DNA of 64,000 nt from Brevibacillus brevis (GTDB lineage: Bacteria > Bacillota > Bacilli > Brevibacillales > Brevibacillaceae), in the NCBI RefSeq assembly GCF_900637055.1, contig NZ_LR134338.1:6659501-6723500 (forward strand). Direction: 5' to 3'. Below the pieces are notes generated by a model. That model was not told where the DNA came from, ran no database searches, and worked only from the letters and a program-made list of their open reading frames with translations. Positions 32,016 through 40,086 of the stretch are shown in pieces; position 1 is the stretch's first letter, and every line of letters begins with the position of its first letter. Made by a program: the position numbers and the translations under genes.

Positions 32016-32171
32016 TTATTTCTTCCCGTTCCAGGGCGGCAATGCTCCGCCTATTTTCCAGTTGTTCACCTGTGGATTAACGATGGACTTCTTGATATAT
32101 TCGTTTTCCTGACTTGTGGCTATAAATTTTCGTCTCCAAGGATGGTTTGGCGCTGGTTTAACGGCTGTCAT
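32016..32171 (-). CDS. Hypothetical 51-residue protein
   Basis: ATG frame with an AAAGG site about 9 bases in front, ending 2 bases after the converging plus-strand gene. It is basic and rich in Trp and Pro (PNHPWRRKF at the start, ALPPWNGKK at the end). Too short to assign. Confidence 0.55.
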   Translation of the reverse strand: MTAVKPAPNHPWRRKFIATSQENEYIKKSIVNPQVNNWKIGGALPPWNGKK

Positions 32172-32204
32172 ATGATTCTGCCTTTCTAGGGGAGAGGAGC
32201 AGCT

Positions 32205-33236
32205 TTACGCTGCCCCCGGTTCCTCACCGTTTTTTGCCATATGTTCAGAAACGAGTTTCTTGTATTTCGCCCAAGCCGCTTGTAGTTTGGTGGAAGAGGT
32301 GCCGATCGATGATGCGATTTTAATCCACGTTTCGCCATTTTGTTTTCGTGCAAGCAATGCTGGGAAGTCATACTCCACTTCATCGAATGCAGGGGCTTGT
32401 CCGCTCAAGATGAATGCCACCAGTTTATCCTTGTCGATTGCACCGGTTACTTCGTCTTGTTTTTCAGAACCTTGAGGTTCTTCGTCTTTCTTATCACCTG
32501 ACGTTTCAAAGCCTGTCTGCTCTGATTCAGGAATGTTGTCTTCTTTTACCTCTGTTTCAGGAGTAGTGGCAGATTGTGCCTCAGGATTATCCGGTTGTTG
32601 CTTATTTTGGGTTCCTGGCTCCACTTGATCGCTTGGTTTGTTATCTGCTTTTTCTTTACTCGCTTTTTGTTTTTCCTTGCTTTTTCGCCACTCGTCCCAT
32701 TTTAAAGCCATAGGTGCTACTCGAGCGCGGTATTGGTCAACAAGCTCAGCAATCTTTCCGCTCGACATTTCCAGTTCAGAAGCTATTTTCATGTATGTCT
32801 CACCAGCCAGCTTGCGCGATACAATGCTCTGGAAATCGTAAGGTAGGTCATCAAACTGAGGAGCAAACCCTTCTCGAATAAAATCATCAATCACAGAACG
32901 TTCCGCCTCTTTTGACTCTTCTTCGGTTGGGATTTTCTCTTGCGGCATGCCCAAGTCGGCCTCAAGCTGCTCGCCCTCTGGTTTCACTTCGTGAACGATG
33001 CCGGACTCATCAACCTTGTAATTTACGACTGGTTTATTCGTTCTGGTATTAATTACGACATTGTAGTTAACAACAAGCGAATCCAATGAGGCTTCGGCCC
33101 GACGATCAATCATGTTTCCTAAAGCTTCTACTTTCCCGTTCAGGTCGCTAATAGTTGTTTCCAGTACGATTTCAACGACTCCCTTTGGCTTCATATTCAC
33201 TTTCTTTACCGTCGGTTTAAAATCCATGTAGCTCAT
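32205..33236 (-). CDS. Two-repeat helix-turn-helix-like phage protein
   Basis: About 343 residues from the ATG behind AAGGGAG. Two copies of a 60-residue unit lie at about 110-175 and 275-335: F-x-x-G-x-A-P-x-F-D-[DE]-x-x-Y-D-F, then GETYMKIASELEMSSGKI in one and GETWIKIASSIGTSSTKL in the other. They resemble HTH/SANT-type units. An acidic, Glu/Gln-rich linker joins them. The N-terminal 80 residues are a separate domain (VVNYNVVINTRTNKPVVNYKV). It is encoded next to RusA; role unknown, DNA binding inferred. Confidence 0.75.
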   Translation of the reverse strand: MSYMDFKPTVKKVNMKPKGVVEIVLETTISDLNGKVEALGNMIDRRAEASLDSLVVNYNVVINTRTNKPVVNYKVDESGIVHEVKPEGEQLEADLGMPQEKIPTEEESKEAERSVIDDFIREGFAPQFDDLPYDFQSIVSRKLAGETYMKIASELEMSSGKIAELVDQYRARVAPMALKWDEWRKSKEKQKASKEKADNKPSDQVEPGTQNKQQPDNPEAQSATTPETEVKEDNIPESEQTGFETSGDKKDEEPQGSEKQDEVTGAIDKDKLVAFILSGQAPAFDEVEYDFPALLARKQNGETWIKIASSIGTSSTKLQAAWAKYKKLVSEHMAKNGEEPGAA

Positions 33237-33256
33237 TTTCCACACTCTCCCTTGGA

Positions 33257-33739
33257 TTAGAATTCAATGGCCATCTGATTTTCTGATGGCTCGTTTTTTT
33301 GTGCTGACGTGTCTCTTAGGATCAGACCACCAACTATCGGCTCTATTTCGATACGTGGGTTACCCCGATCAATTTGAAAATCCATATACTGAATTAATGC
33401 CTGACTGTCGTTTCTGTAGAGGATGCCTTCAAAAGCATCTGCCCAAGCTTTATCAGTGTTATGACAGTCTTTCTCTCTGGCATCATTCCAGAAAATCCAC
33501 GTGCGAAGTATTACCTTTCTGGTCTCAATCATCACCCAATCGTTATCCATGGCCCATTCAAGAGCAGCCTCAGCAACAAGCTGTTTGTAAATCCCTCCCC
33601 ACTTCCCGAGAGTTGGCTTATTCTTGACGATGGTGTACAAATGGTTCCAAGAAGGAACGACCCAGACATTCTCCATTTTCTTCGTCTTCTTATTGCGTCG
33701 TCTCTTCTCCATCAGCAAGGGGATAATCAGCCGTTGCAC
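33257..33739 (-). CDS. rusA: RusA-like Holliday junction resolvase
   Basis: A 160-residue protein from a GTG 7 bases behind AAAGGGG. The core NTDKAWADAFEGILYRNDSQ corresponds to the RusA active-site region (D-x-D-N-x-x-K/A...D-x-L-x-x-x-x-Y-x-D-D-x-Q), although the first acidic pair is altered to HNTD. It would resolve branched DNA before packaging. It follows the replication genes. Confidence 0.72.
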   Translation of the reverse strand: MQRLIIPLLMEKRRRNKKTKKMENVWVVPSWNHLYTIVKNKPTLGKWGGIYKQLVAEAALEWAMDNDWVMIETRKVILRTWIFWNDAREKDCHNTDKAWADAFEGILYRNDSQALIQYMDFQIDRGNPRIEIEPIVGGLILRDTSAQKNEPSENQMAIEF

Positions 33740-33741
33740 AT

Positions 33742-33900
33742 TTATGCCCCTTTCTTGATCGTCTTTGTATTACCGGAGAAACGATGGATCAAAACCAACT
33801 CGGTCGTGCTATCGCGCTCACCCAGCAAATTGGCTGGGTTTAAATTACGTGCTTCCAAGTCTTTTTTTTGCCGCCTGTTTGGGCGTTTGCCTTGCTTCAT
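33742..33900 (-). CDS. Overlapping 52-residue basic protein
   Basis: ATG frame 7 bases behind GGGGGGAG, overlapping the 3' end of the 86-residue gene by 56 bases in another frame and ending 2 bases before the RusA start. The sequence MKQGKRPNRRQKKDLEAR is basic, followed by NPANLLGERDSTTELVLIHRF, which looks like a real beta-strand protein. An A8 run links the two frames. Confidence 0.6.
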   Translation of the reverse strand: MKQGKRPNRRQKKDLEARNLNPANLLGERDSTTELVLIHRFSGNTKTIKKGA

Positions 33901-34105
33901 GTCTGCTCTCCCCCCGTTTCACCATGTAAACGAAATCCTTGTCCGACCGATCTGCTTTAAATTCCGGATACCTGTCTGTGTAAGCTTTCCACCATTGGCG
34001 CATTGCTGCTGACCGCTCTTTATCGTTTTGTATCAACTGTAGTCGCTGAGGAATTGGTACCTTTACTGGAATTTCACCCGACAGCCCTTTGGCTAGCTCC
34101 TCCAT
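33845..34105 (-). CDS. Hypothetical 86-residue protein after DnaB
   Basis: The ATG lies within the last codons of the helicase gene, so translation is coupled. Helical and basic (QLIQNDKERSAAMRQWWKAYTD, KRGESRHEARQTPKQAAKK). Unknown; it is placed between helicase and RusA. Confidence 0.65.
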   Translation of the reverse strand: MEELAKGLSGEIPVKVPIPQRLQLIQNDKERSAAMRQWWKAYTDRYPEFKADRSDKDFVYMVKRGESRHEARQTPKQAAKKRLGST

Positions 34106-35481
34106 GGCTTGTCCTTGTCCTCTTCCTCGTCTTCAACTTCCTGGGGGACATCAGCAATGGACCACTGACGCGGGGTCAAATCAACGAACTTGTTGAACTC
34201 TTTCAAAAACGCCAGCTCCACAGTTCCAGTAGGACCGTTTCGATGTTTAGCAATATTGACTTCGACGATATTTTTTTGCTCGGACTCTTTGTTGTAATAA
34301 TCATCCCGGTAAAGAAAAGCAACAATATCGGCGTCCTGTTCGATCGATCCCGATTCTCGGATGTCTGAAAGCATTGGACGCTTGTCCTGCCGCTGCTCAA
34401 CGCCACGGCTAAGCTGTGACAACGCGATGACTGGCACTTTCAACTCACGGGCTAAGTTCTTCAACGCTTTTGAAATCTCAGAGACTTGTTCCTGACGATT
34501 TGCCTTTGTCTTGGAATGAATCAATTGCAAGTAATCAATCAGGATCAACCCAAGTCCTTTTTCCTTCTGTAATTTGCGGCATTTTGTACGAATGTCATGG
34601 ACGGTTACTCCGGGAGTGTCGTCGATGTATATGGGGGCATTCCCTAATAGCCCAATGGCTTTCGTAAGCTTCTCCCAGTCTTCCTCTTCCAGCCCTCCGA
34701 CTTTCAGTTTCTGAGCATCGATCAAACCTTCTGCGCAAAGCATTCGTTGCACCAGTTGGCTGGCTGACATTTCAAGTGAGAACACTGCCACAGTCTCACC
34801 AGCGTGCGCTACATTCTGTCCGACATTTAATGCAAAAGCTGTCTTCCCTACGGAGGGTCGTGCTGCTAGGATGATCAAGTCAGATTTTTGGAAGCCACCT
34901 GTTAATTCATCCAACTCCCTATATCCAGAAGGAACACCTGTTATATCTGACTTTCGAGTGCTCAGCAGATAAATCTGGTCGTAGGTTTCAACCAGGACTT
35001 CTCGAATCGGAATGAATTCATTACCTGTCCTACTGCGCTCATTAATTTCTGAAAACTGCTGCTCAGCTATTGCAACAAGTTCCTGAGATGATTCAGCGTC
35101 ATACCCGTCTGCCACGATACGAGTTGCAGTCTTGATGATTCTTCGTAGCTCAGCCTTTTCCCGAACAATTCGAGCATAATAATCAATGTTGGCGGCAGTT
35201 GGTACCGAACCCGCAAGATCTGTCAGGTAGGTAACCCCGCCTACATCATCCAGTAATTTTTTGTCTTGTAGTTCCGCTGTCACGGTTACGAGGTCAACCG
35301 GCTCGCCTTTGTTAAAGAGACCAGCCATGGCAGCAAAAATTCGCACATGCGCGGTTTTATAAAAATCATCTGGTTGTAGGATTTCGCTTGCTGTTTCGTA
35401 CGCGTCTTTGGCGAGAAAGATGGCGCCAAGCACCGACTGCTCTGCCTGTACATTTTGTGGTGGTAGTCTCTCTTCGAACAA
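34093..35481 (-). CDS. dnaB: Phage replicative DNA helicase DnaB
   Basis: A 462-residue helicase. The N-terminal domain PPQNVQAEQSVLGAI (7-21) is followed by the RecA-like domain with Walker A RPSVGKT at 208-214, then LILIDYLQL (Walker B), the SEISKALKNLARELKVPVIALSQLSR region and RESGSIEQDADIV. It unwinds the phage replication fork after loading by the DnaC-like protein encoded just before. It ends with an acidic tail. Confidence 0.96.
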   Translation of the reverse strand: MFEERLPPQNVQAEQSVLGAIFLAKDAYETASEILQPDDFYKTAHVRIFAAMAGLFNKGEPVDLVTVTAELQDKKLLDDVGGVTYLTDLAGSVPTAANIDYYARIVREKAELRRIIKTATRIVADGYDAESSQELVAIAEQQFSEINERSRTGNEFIPIREVLVETYDQIYLLSTRKSDITGVPSGYRELDELTGGFQKSDLIILAARPSVGKTAFALNVGQNVAHAGETVAVFSLEMSASQLVQRMLCAEGLIDAQKLKVGGLEEEDWEKLTKAIGLLGNAPIYIDDTPGVTVHDIRTKCRKLQKEKGLGLILIDYLQLIHSKTKANRQEQVSEISKALKNLARELKVPVIALSQLSRGVEQRQDKRPMLSDIRESGSIEQDADIVAFLYRDDYYNKESEQKNIVEVNIAKHRNGPTGTVELAFLKEFNKFVDLTPRQWSIADVPQEVEDEEEDKDKPWRS

Positions 35482-35497
35482 AGTCTCACCTTCGATC

Positions 35498-36361
35498 TCA
35501 TAAATCGCGTAATCTGTAGTTCAGCTTCCCTATCTCCCCAGCAGTCATTTCGTCTGGCGTATAGAGCGCCTTCCCTATGTTTGACCTACTCATCTCAAAT
35601 AGGCGGCTCGCTGTCGCTTCTCCAAGGGCAGGTATTAACTCGTAGTAATATTCCGATGTCCATATCGTTGGTTTGTGGTGAAAATGCCTGTACTCAATCA
35701 GTCCATACATCTCGTCGTAAACTGCCTTTGAAACCTCGGGATACCCTTTCCTTTCATCTGGTTTCCCTTTCAGAATGTCGTCTATCAACAACACCTCTGC
35801 CATCTGAAGACCTTCTCGAATCCGTTGAACATCCGATGATCCAGCGTCATAGCGACTGAACATCTCTTTGAAGCCATTTACGAAATTGAAATAGAGTACC
35901 TGAATGCCTTTCTTCACCATGAGATTGTTGGCAACGGCAAAGGCGGCATGTGACTTCCCAGAACCTGACGCGCCAACTAAACCAAGTGAATGACCTTCCT
36001 CTTTGTGCCGTATTTCCTCGAAGTCCTTGGCATACGTATAAGCCTTTTGGTACAACTCTAAGTGACGCTGATCTCCAGACCAATCAACAAAATTTCCAAA
36101 CGTTTTCCGCTGAAAATCTTCTGTGATGTTCGAGGACCGTAAAATCTTTTGAAGCCGTTTCTTGTCCCGACACTCACACTGTTCGTACATTGGTGTACCA
36201 GCTATTAGAACCAAATACCCCTCTTGGTCTTTGCACCGTTCACACTCATACACTGGCTTTTGCTTGATCTCGTTTACGGAGGAAGTCTGCTGCACTTGGT
36301 GGTGCTTGAGTTTGTCGAGCACCTGCTGCCACTCTTGAAGAGCGTTGTTGATTGCCTCCAT
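35498..36361 (-). CDS. DnaC/DnaI-like helicase loader
   Basis: A 287-residue AAA+ ATPase. Walker A GASGSGKS at 130-137 and Walker B VLLIDDIL near 190. The N-terminal CERC and CEC cysteines form a probable zinc-binding part, as in DnaI. Start at an ATG 8 bases behind GGAGG although it overlaps the upstream initiator gene by 116 bases. It loads DnaB at the phage origin. Confidence 0.92.
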   Translation of the reverse strand: MEAINNALQEWQQVLDKLKHHQVQQTSSVNEIKQKPVYECERCKDQEGYLVLIAGTPMYEQCECRDKKRLQKILRSSNITEDFQRKTFGNFVDWSGDQRHLELYQKAYTYAKDFEEIRHKEEGHSLGLVGASGSGKSHAAFAVANNLMVKKGIQVLYFNFVNGFKEMFSRYDAGSSDVQRIREGLQMAEVLLIDDILKGKPDERKGYPEVSKAVYDEMYGLIEYRHFHHKPTIWTSEYYYELIPALGEATASRLFEMSRSNIGKALYTPDEMTAGEIGKLNYRLRDL

Positions 36362-37148
36362 CTACCACACCTCCACTTTCTGATCCGTGAAGGGGAACAA
36401 CCTTCTTCCGCTTCCTCTCACGCTCATGGATTATCACGTCTCTTACCACTTTTACACCTGCTTCTGCCCAATTGTTTAAGGTCTTCCAGAGGTAATTCTT
36501 CGGGCTATCGGTGGCCTCTTGCTTGGTGTGTTCTAAGGCAGCGAGAATGACTTCTGGAGCCATGCCATCATCGTCTTGATAACTGGACAAGCGTTCTCGA
36601 TCCATTGCAGACATTCCCCGAAACATGGACTGCCATAAATCGCAAATTTGAAACCAAGTATCAGGTTCAACATTTTCTATCTCTCTATCTATCTTTCTAT
36701 CCTTCATAGAAGAAACTCGGTTGTCAGGTAAGTTGTCAAGCAACCTGTCAAGTAACCTGTCAGGTAGGTTGTCAGTTTCACCGACGTGGTTGCTTGACAG
36801 GTTTGCTAAGTTGTCAGGAAACCTGTCAGTTTGATCGACGTACTTGTTTGACAACTTGGGGAAGTAAGTTTCGTTTAAGGTGTATGTTCCACCCGATTTT
36901 CCCTTTTGAGATTTGTAGCTTGTGAGTATTCCGAGCTGTAAAAGGGTGTTCCGATTGTTGTTTAGCGTTTCTCTATTTTTGATCCCGGTTAGGAACATCA
37001 GCTCATCATTGGTCATATCGAAAGTCCACTGCTGATTCATCTCAAGAAAGCGCAATTCAAGCACCTGCATCATGATGAATCCAAGCGGCCCGACTTTTTG
37101 GATTCCACCAATGGGTCGTATCCGTTCCAATACTTCCGGTCTTCTCAT
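36246..37148 (-). CDS. DnaD-like phage replication initiator
   Basis: About 300 residues. The N-terminal winged helix (FDMTNDELMFLTGI, LNNNRNTLLQLGILTSY) is followed by a low-complexity linker of short LLDR/LLDN/LPDN repeats and a DnaD-like helical C-terminal part (EVILAALEHTKQEATDSPKNYLWKTL). The linker is encoded by 12-bp iteron-like repeats. It precedes helicase loader and helicase, the usual initiator position. Confidence 0.85.
   Translation of the reverse strand: MRRPEVLERIRPIGGIQKVGPLGFIMMQVLELRFLEMNQQWTFDMTNDELMFLTGIKNRETLNNNRNTLLQLGILTSYKSQKGKSGGTYTLNETYFPKLSNKYVDQTDRFPDNLANLSSNHVGETDNLPDRLLDRLLDNLPDNRVSSMKDRKIDREIENVEPDTWFQICDLWQSMFRGMSAMDRERLSSYQDDDGMAPEVILAALEHTKQEATDSPKNYLWKTLNNWAEAGVKVVRDVIIHERERKRKKVVPLHGSESGGVVDGGNQQRSSRVAAGARQTQAPPSAADFLRKRDQAKASV
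36721..36857. repeat. Iteron-like 12-bp repeats inside the initiator gene (putative phage origin)
   Basis: Five 12-base units run head to tail at 36721-36780 (TTGTCAGGTAAG, TTGTCAAGCAAC, CTGTCAAGTAAC, CTGTCAGGTAGG, TTGTCAGTTTCA). More copies in both orientations follow to 36857, for example CTTGACAGG, TTGTCAGGAAAC, CTGTCAGTTTGA and TTTGACAACTTGG. Origins placed in the initiator gene are known from lambda O and many Firmicutes phages. Confidence 0.75.
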
Positions 37149-37167
37149 ACCATGTCCGCCTCCTTCC

Positions 37168-37308
37168 TTATGAAACTTTGCGATCCTGAACCAGTTCCAG
37201 AAAAGTCACTGTTACCTCCCAGGGAGGCTGGTTTCTTTTATTGATGCACCTCAGTAGCGCCCAGCGTTGACCATCGCGCCAGAAGGTTTTTGAGACCTTC
37301 CAGCGCAT
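37168..37308 (-). CDS. Possible 46-residue protein
   Basis: ATG frame with coherent Trp-rich composition (MRWKVSKTFWRDGQRWALL, then RCINKRNQPPWEV). The frame is open for a few codons before the ATG back to a TAA, and no ribosome site precedes the ATG, so the start is uncertain. It lies between RecT and the initiator gene. Confidence 0.4.
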   Translation of the reverse strand: MRWKVSKTFWRDGQRWALLRCINKRNQPPWEVTVTFLELVQDRKVS

Positions 37309-37357
37309 GAACCGCAGATCATATTCTTAACCTTTCATTTGGACTCACCCCACCGAT

Positions 37358-38248
37358 CTAACCTTGGGAAAATAAGTCTGCTTGATTTTCATTGTTGGTC
37401 GCTGACCCCGACTGCTGGTTATCTGCACCTTGGTGCTCTGGCACTTCCTCAACCGCGTATGCTTCCGCATCGATCCAAGCGACAGTTGACATATCTTCTG
37501 CTATCTCATGCTTCACAGTGCCTTCTTGTTCGACTACACGCGCATCATCAACACTGATAGGCAAGTACTTCCAAGCTCTACGGATAACCGTTTTCTTTGC
37601 CATTTCCTCATAGTGGTCTTTCCATGGGCCTGTAGCCTGTTTTTTACTGTTGTCATATGACTTTGAGGACATCATGACCGTATCGATTTCCGCCTTGCTC
37701 ATTACTTCGATGTAATGACCGCCACCAGTGAAATGAGCGATCATGTAAACCAATTTCATTTGACCTCTTTCGCCATTTACGCATGGTTTATGAGAGAGTT
37801 TTTCTTCCAAGCCGTATTCAAATTGGAAATCATCATTTTCATAAACAATTCGAGCAGCGATTGATTGGATGTTACCGCTCCGTCTAGCCAGCTCAATCAT
37901 GCCCTTGTAGGAAATAATGAATGTAGCCTCGAAAGACTTTAATTTATTTGACCAAAAAGGGACTAAGTAGCAATGTCCTAATACTCCTGGCTCAAGACCA
38001 AGCTGAGCCGACTGCATCAATGCAGACATCAGCGATGGAGCACTACATTTCATGAGCGTAGGGTTTGTTCTAATGCAGAATGTTGCTATCCGTAGGAACT
38101 TGTTTACATCCATGTTGTTCCCAGCGGCTTGAGCAAATTGGTTCTTTCTGGATTCAATCAGATCAAAAATCGTTGTCTCCTTTTTCTCAGGAGAGTTGTT
38201 ACCTGTTCGTTCGGCAAGCTTTCCAGCCATATCTTGCGGGTTCCCCAT
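37358..38248 (-). CDS. recT: RecT single-strand annealing protein
   Basis: A 296-residue RecT-family recombinase. Family signs are NMDVNKFLRIATFCIRTNP, SALMQSAQLGLEPGVLGHCYLVPF, IISYKGMIELARRSG and the ARVVYEND-like strand, then WKDHYEEMAKKTVIRRAWKYLP. The C-terminus is an acidic flexible tail. It acts with the YqaJ exonuclease encoded just before it. Confidence 0.96.
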   Translation of the reverse strand: MGNPQDMAGKLAERTGNNSPEKKETTIFDLIESRKNQFAQAAGNNMDVNKFLRIATFCIRTNPTLMKCSAPSLMSALMQSAQLGLEPGVLGHCYLVPFWSNKLKSFEATFIISYKGMIELARRSGNIQSIAARIVYENDDFQFEYGLEEKLSHKPCVNGERGQMKLVYMIAHFTGGGHYIEVMSKAEIDTVMMSSKSYDNSKKQATGPWKDHYEEMAKKTVIRRAWKYLPISVDDARVVEQEGTVKHEIAEDMSTVAWIDAEAYAVEEVPEHQGADNQQSGSATNNENQADLFSQG

Positions 38249-38260
38249 CCATTCGACCTC

Positions 38261-39160
38261 CTATGATGATTTTGGTAGGTAAAGCCGTGTATGTGCCTTT
38301 TTCACAAAGCTCATTTGCTTCTCAGCAATTACTGAACGCGTAACTTTCTTTTCACCAATCCAACCAATGGCGTAATCTTTCATGGCGTACATGATTTTGT
38401 TCTGAGCTTCGGTTTTCAGTAATTCATATTCCTTGATCCTTGCGGCTGCTTCGTGATACTGGTCAAGCCACTCCATAGCCTCATTAGGAAGAATGATTTC
38501 TTGCCCGTTAGACTCTGGGTAAAGTTGCTTGATCATATCCGCTGTTGTCTCAGCCCCGTCCATCGCTGGGGGAATATCCTCTTCAACCAGTCGCCAAAAA
38601 TCAGACTCGATTTTGATAAGATGGGAAATTACCTCGTCATTCCGATCAACACGCTTGTGACGGAAATCATTGCCGCCGATCAGAACAGCGATGTAGGCGA
38701 ACTGTAGGCCAGTTACAGAGAGGTAATGCTGAACCTGCAAGTAATAATGGTCGGGAATCTTTTCGTCGTCCCATTCAGAAGCAAAGTATTTATCAGCAGT
38801 CTTGCACTCTAAGACTCCTTGTTTCCCGTCTTCGTAGATCAATCTATCGAGGTTAGCCAGCATGAATGGATAATCTCGATGTTGGAGCATTTCATGAATT
38901 CGCTCGACTTTTAATCCAGTTCGTTCAGCAAATTCATCAGCGACAACTGGTTCTAGCTTTCGCCCAAACCGAGCTGCTTGTGATTCCTCTTGTGAGGGCT
39001 CAACCTTACCCGTCTTTTCGAGCCAAACGGAAATTGGAGAACGATACTTGCTAAAACCTGCGACAGAGCCAGCGTCTGATCCACCCAAGCCTTTCTTTCT
39101 CAACTGGAGCCATTCTTGATACGGCATGTTTTCCGTGGATACCAGTTTCAAAGCTCCCAC
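38261..39160 (-). CDS. yqaJ: YqaJ-family viral exonuclease
   Basis: A 299-residue lambda-exonuclease-like nuclease from a GTG behind GAGGGAG. WLQLRKKGLGGSDAGSVAGFSKY is the YqaJ N-terminal signature. Active-site parts are FGRKLEPVVADEF, FMLANLDRLI, GVLECKTAD and HYYLQVQHYL. It resects DNA ends for RecT annealing. Confidence 0.95.
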   Translation of the reverse strand: MGALKLVSTENMPYQEWLQLRKKGLGGSDAGSVAGFSKYRSPISVWLEKTGKVEPSQEESQAARFGRKLEPVVADEFAERTGLKVERIHEMLQHRDYPFMLANLDRLIYEDGKQGVLECKTADKYFASEWDDEKIPDHYYLQVQHYLSVTGLQFAYIAVLIGGNDFRHKRVDRNDEVISHLIKIESDFWRLVEEDIPPAMDGAETTADMIKQLYPESNGQEIILPNEAMEWLDQYHEAAARIKEYELLKTEAQNKIMYAMKDYAIGWIGEKKVTRSVIAEKQMSFVKKAHTRLYLPKSS

Positions 39161-39262
39161 AGAACCACTCCCTCTTGTGTTAAATCACTTGATAAGCTAC
39201 GATTAACTTGATTCCCAATCGTGCTTTAAGACCGAAGACTCAGCGTTCCAGCGCTGGGTCTT

Positions 39263-39385
39263 TTACTTTTCTTCTTGGCAATCCTCGCAAGTTCTTGGAT
39301 AGCCAGGCTCCTCAAAATCATCCATATATGCTCCGCATACTTGGCAAAGCAAACCAGATAGAATCATTTCTGCAACTTGTCCCAC
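39263..39385 (-). CDS. Small zinc-ribbon phage protein, 40 residues
   Basis: A GTG start 8 bases behind GAGAGGAGG. The protein MGQVAEMILSGLLCQVCGAY ends with a YPRTCEDCQEEK segment; CxxC and CxxC form a probable zinc ribbon. This is a common short protein next to recombination genes of Gram-positive phages. A hairpin, AAGACTCAGCG with CGCTGGGTCTT, lies just behind it. Confidence 0.8.
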   Translation of the reverse strand: MGQVAEMILSGLLCQVCGAYMDDFEEPGYPRTCEDCQEEK

Positions 39386-39587
39386 TCTTCATACCTCCTC
39401 TCGATTTGGTCGCGAGGCGCCACCGTCCCAACCTCTACGGCAGCCGTTGTAGTTCCTTGCCTACGCCACGTCTTGACCTCGCTATGTATTACTTGGAGGT
39501 TCGAACCTCCGTGGAAAACTCAGCTCACGTGCGACTCTCAGATTTTGAAAGGTCGACCGAATTTTCCACGCAGGGCCGAAGCCCGCG
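39386..39587. other. Non-coding 200-base gap with palindromes
   Basis: No gene is seen on either strand. It holds a perfect 16-bp palindrome, GGAGGTTCGAACCTCC (39495-39510), directly followed by GTGGAAAA whose complement TTTTCCAC lies at 39562-39569. A GGGC-TTCG-GCCC hairpin lies near 39575. It may be a structured RNA or a protein-binding site. Confidence 0.4.
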
Positions 39588-39833
39588 TTATTGATGTTCG
39601 TCGAGTTGTCTTTGCAACTCTTCGATTTGTTCTCTAAGCTCATCAATAACTTGCTGTTTTTCTGAGAGTATTTCATTAACTTCGTTATCAATCTCACTAT
39701 GGAAATCTACAAGCTTATGATGGATGTATTGCGCAATCTCCTCATGACTGTCATCAAGAAACTGCTCAAATCTCTCGAGTGCATCAATTTCACTATTCGT
39801 CGTTTGTGCATGTGAATAAGTAATGTGTGGCAT
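39588..39833 (-). CDS. Coiled-coil early phage protein, 81 residues
   Basis: The start is the ATG of MPHITYSHAQ, 8 bases behind GGAGG. The C-terminal half is a coiled coil (EILSEKQQVIDELREQIEEL). Histidines are frequent. Function unknown. Confidence 0.65.
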   Translation of the reverse strand: MPHITYSHAQTTNSEIDALERFEQFLDDSHEEIAQYIHHKLVDFHSEIDNEVNEILSEKQQVIDELREQIEELQRQLDEHQ

Positions 39834-39864
39834 CAAACATTCCTCCATGAATTTTTGTAGTTCG

Positions 39865-40086
39865 TTACTTTAGCAACCGCTTTGCTTGCTCTTTAACGCC
39901 ATCAATGAAATCCTCGTGGTCCATCACTGCTTTCCCATCAACCAAAAGCTCTAATTCTTCTATGACATCGCGCACCGTCCATTCAAGCCCGCTGTCATCG
40001 ACATCAAAAGCTAGGGCTTCCAATTGCCGCTGTCTGTTCGGCTCTGTCCGTTCGACGTGCTCCGGAAAATCAAGCAGTTGCTGCAT
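39865..40086 (-). CDS. Hypothetical early protein, 73 residues
   Basis: An acidic helical protein (MQQLLDFPEHVERTEPN, TVRDVIEELELLVDG). It overlaps the end of the preceding gene by 17 bases, so both belong to one early operon. No family was recognised. Confidence 0.65.
   Translation of the reverse strand: MQQLLDFPEHVERTEPNRQRQLEALAFDVDDSGLEWTVRDVIEELELLVDGKAVMDHEDFIDGVKEQAKRLLK

Noticed and set aside
37149-37357. 23-codon ATG frame with AAAGG site
   Set aside because: Too short and without protein-like features; the overlapping 46-residue frame is more coherent.
39495-39510. T-arm-like GGTTCGAACC suggesting a tRNA
   Set aside because: The loop is one base short of the TTCGAAC arrangement with paired 5-bp stems, and no matching acceptor, D or anticodon stems are found on either strand.
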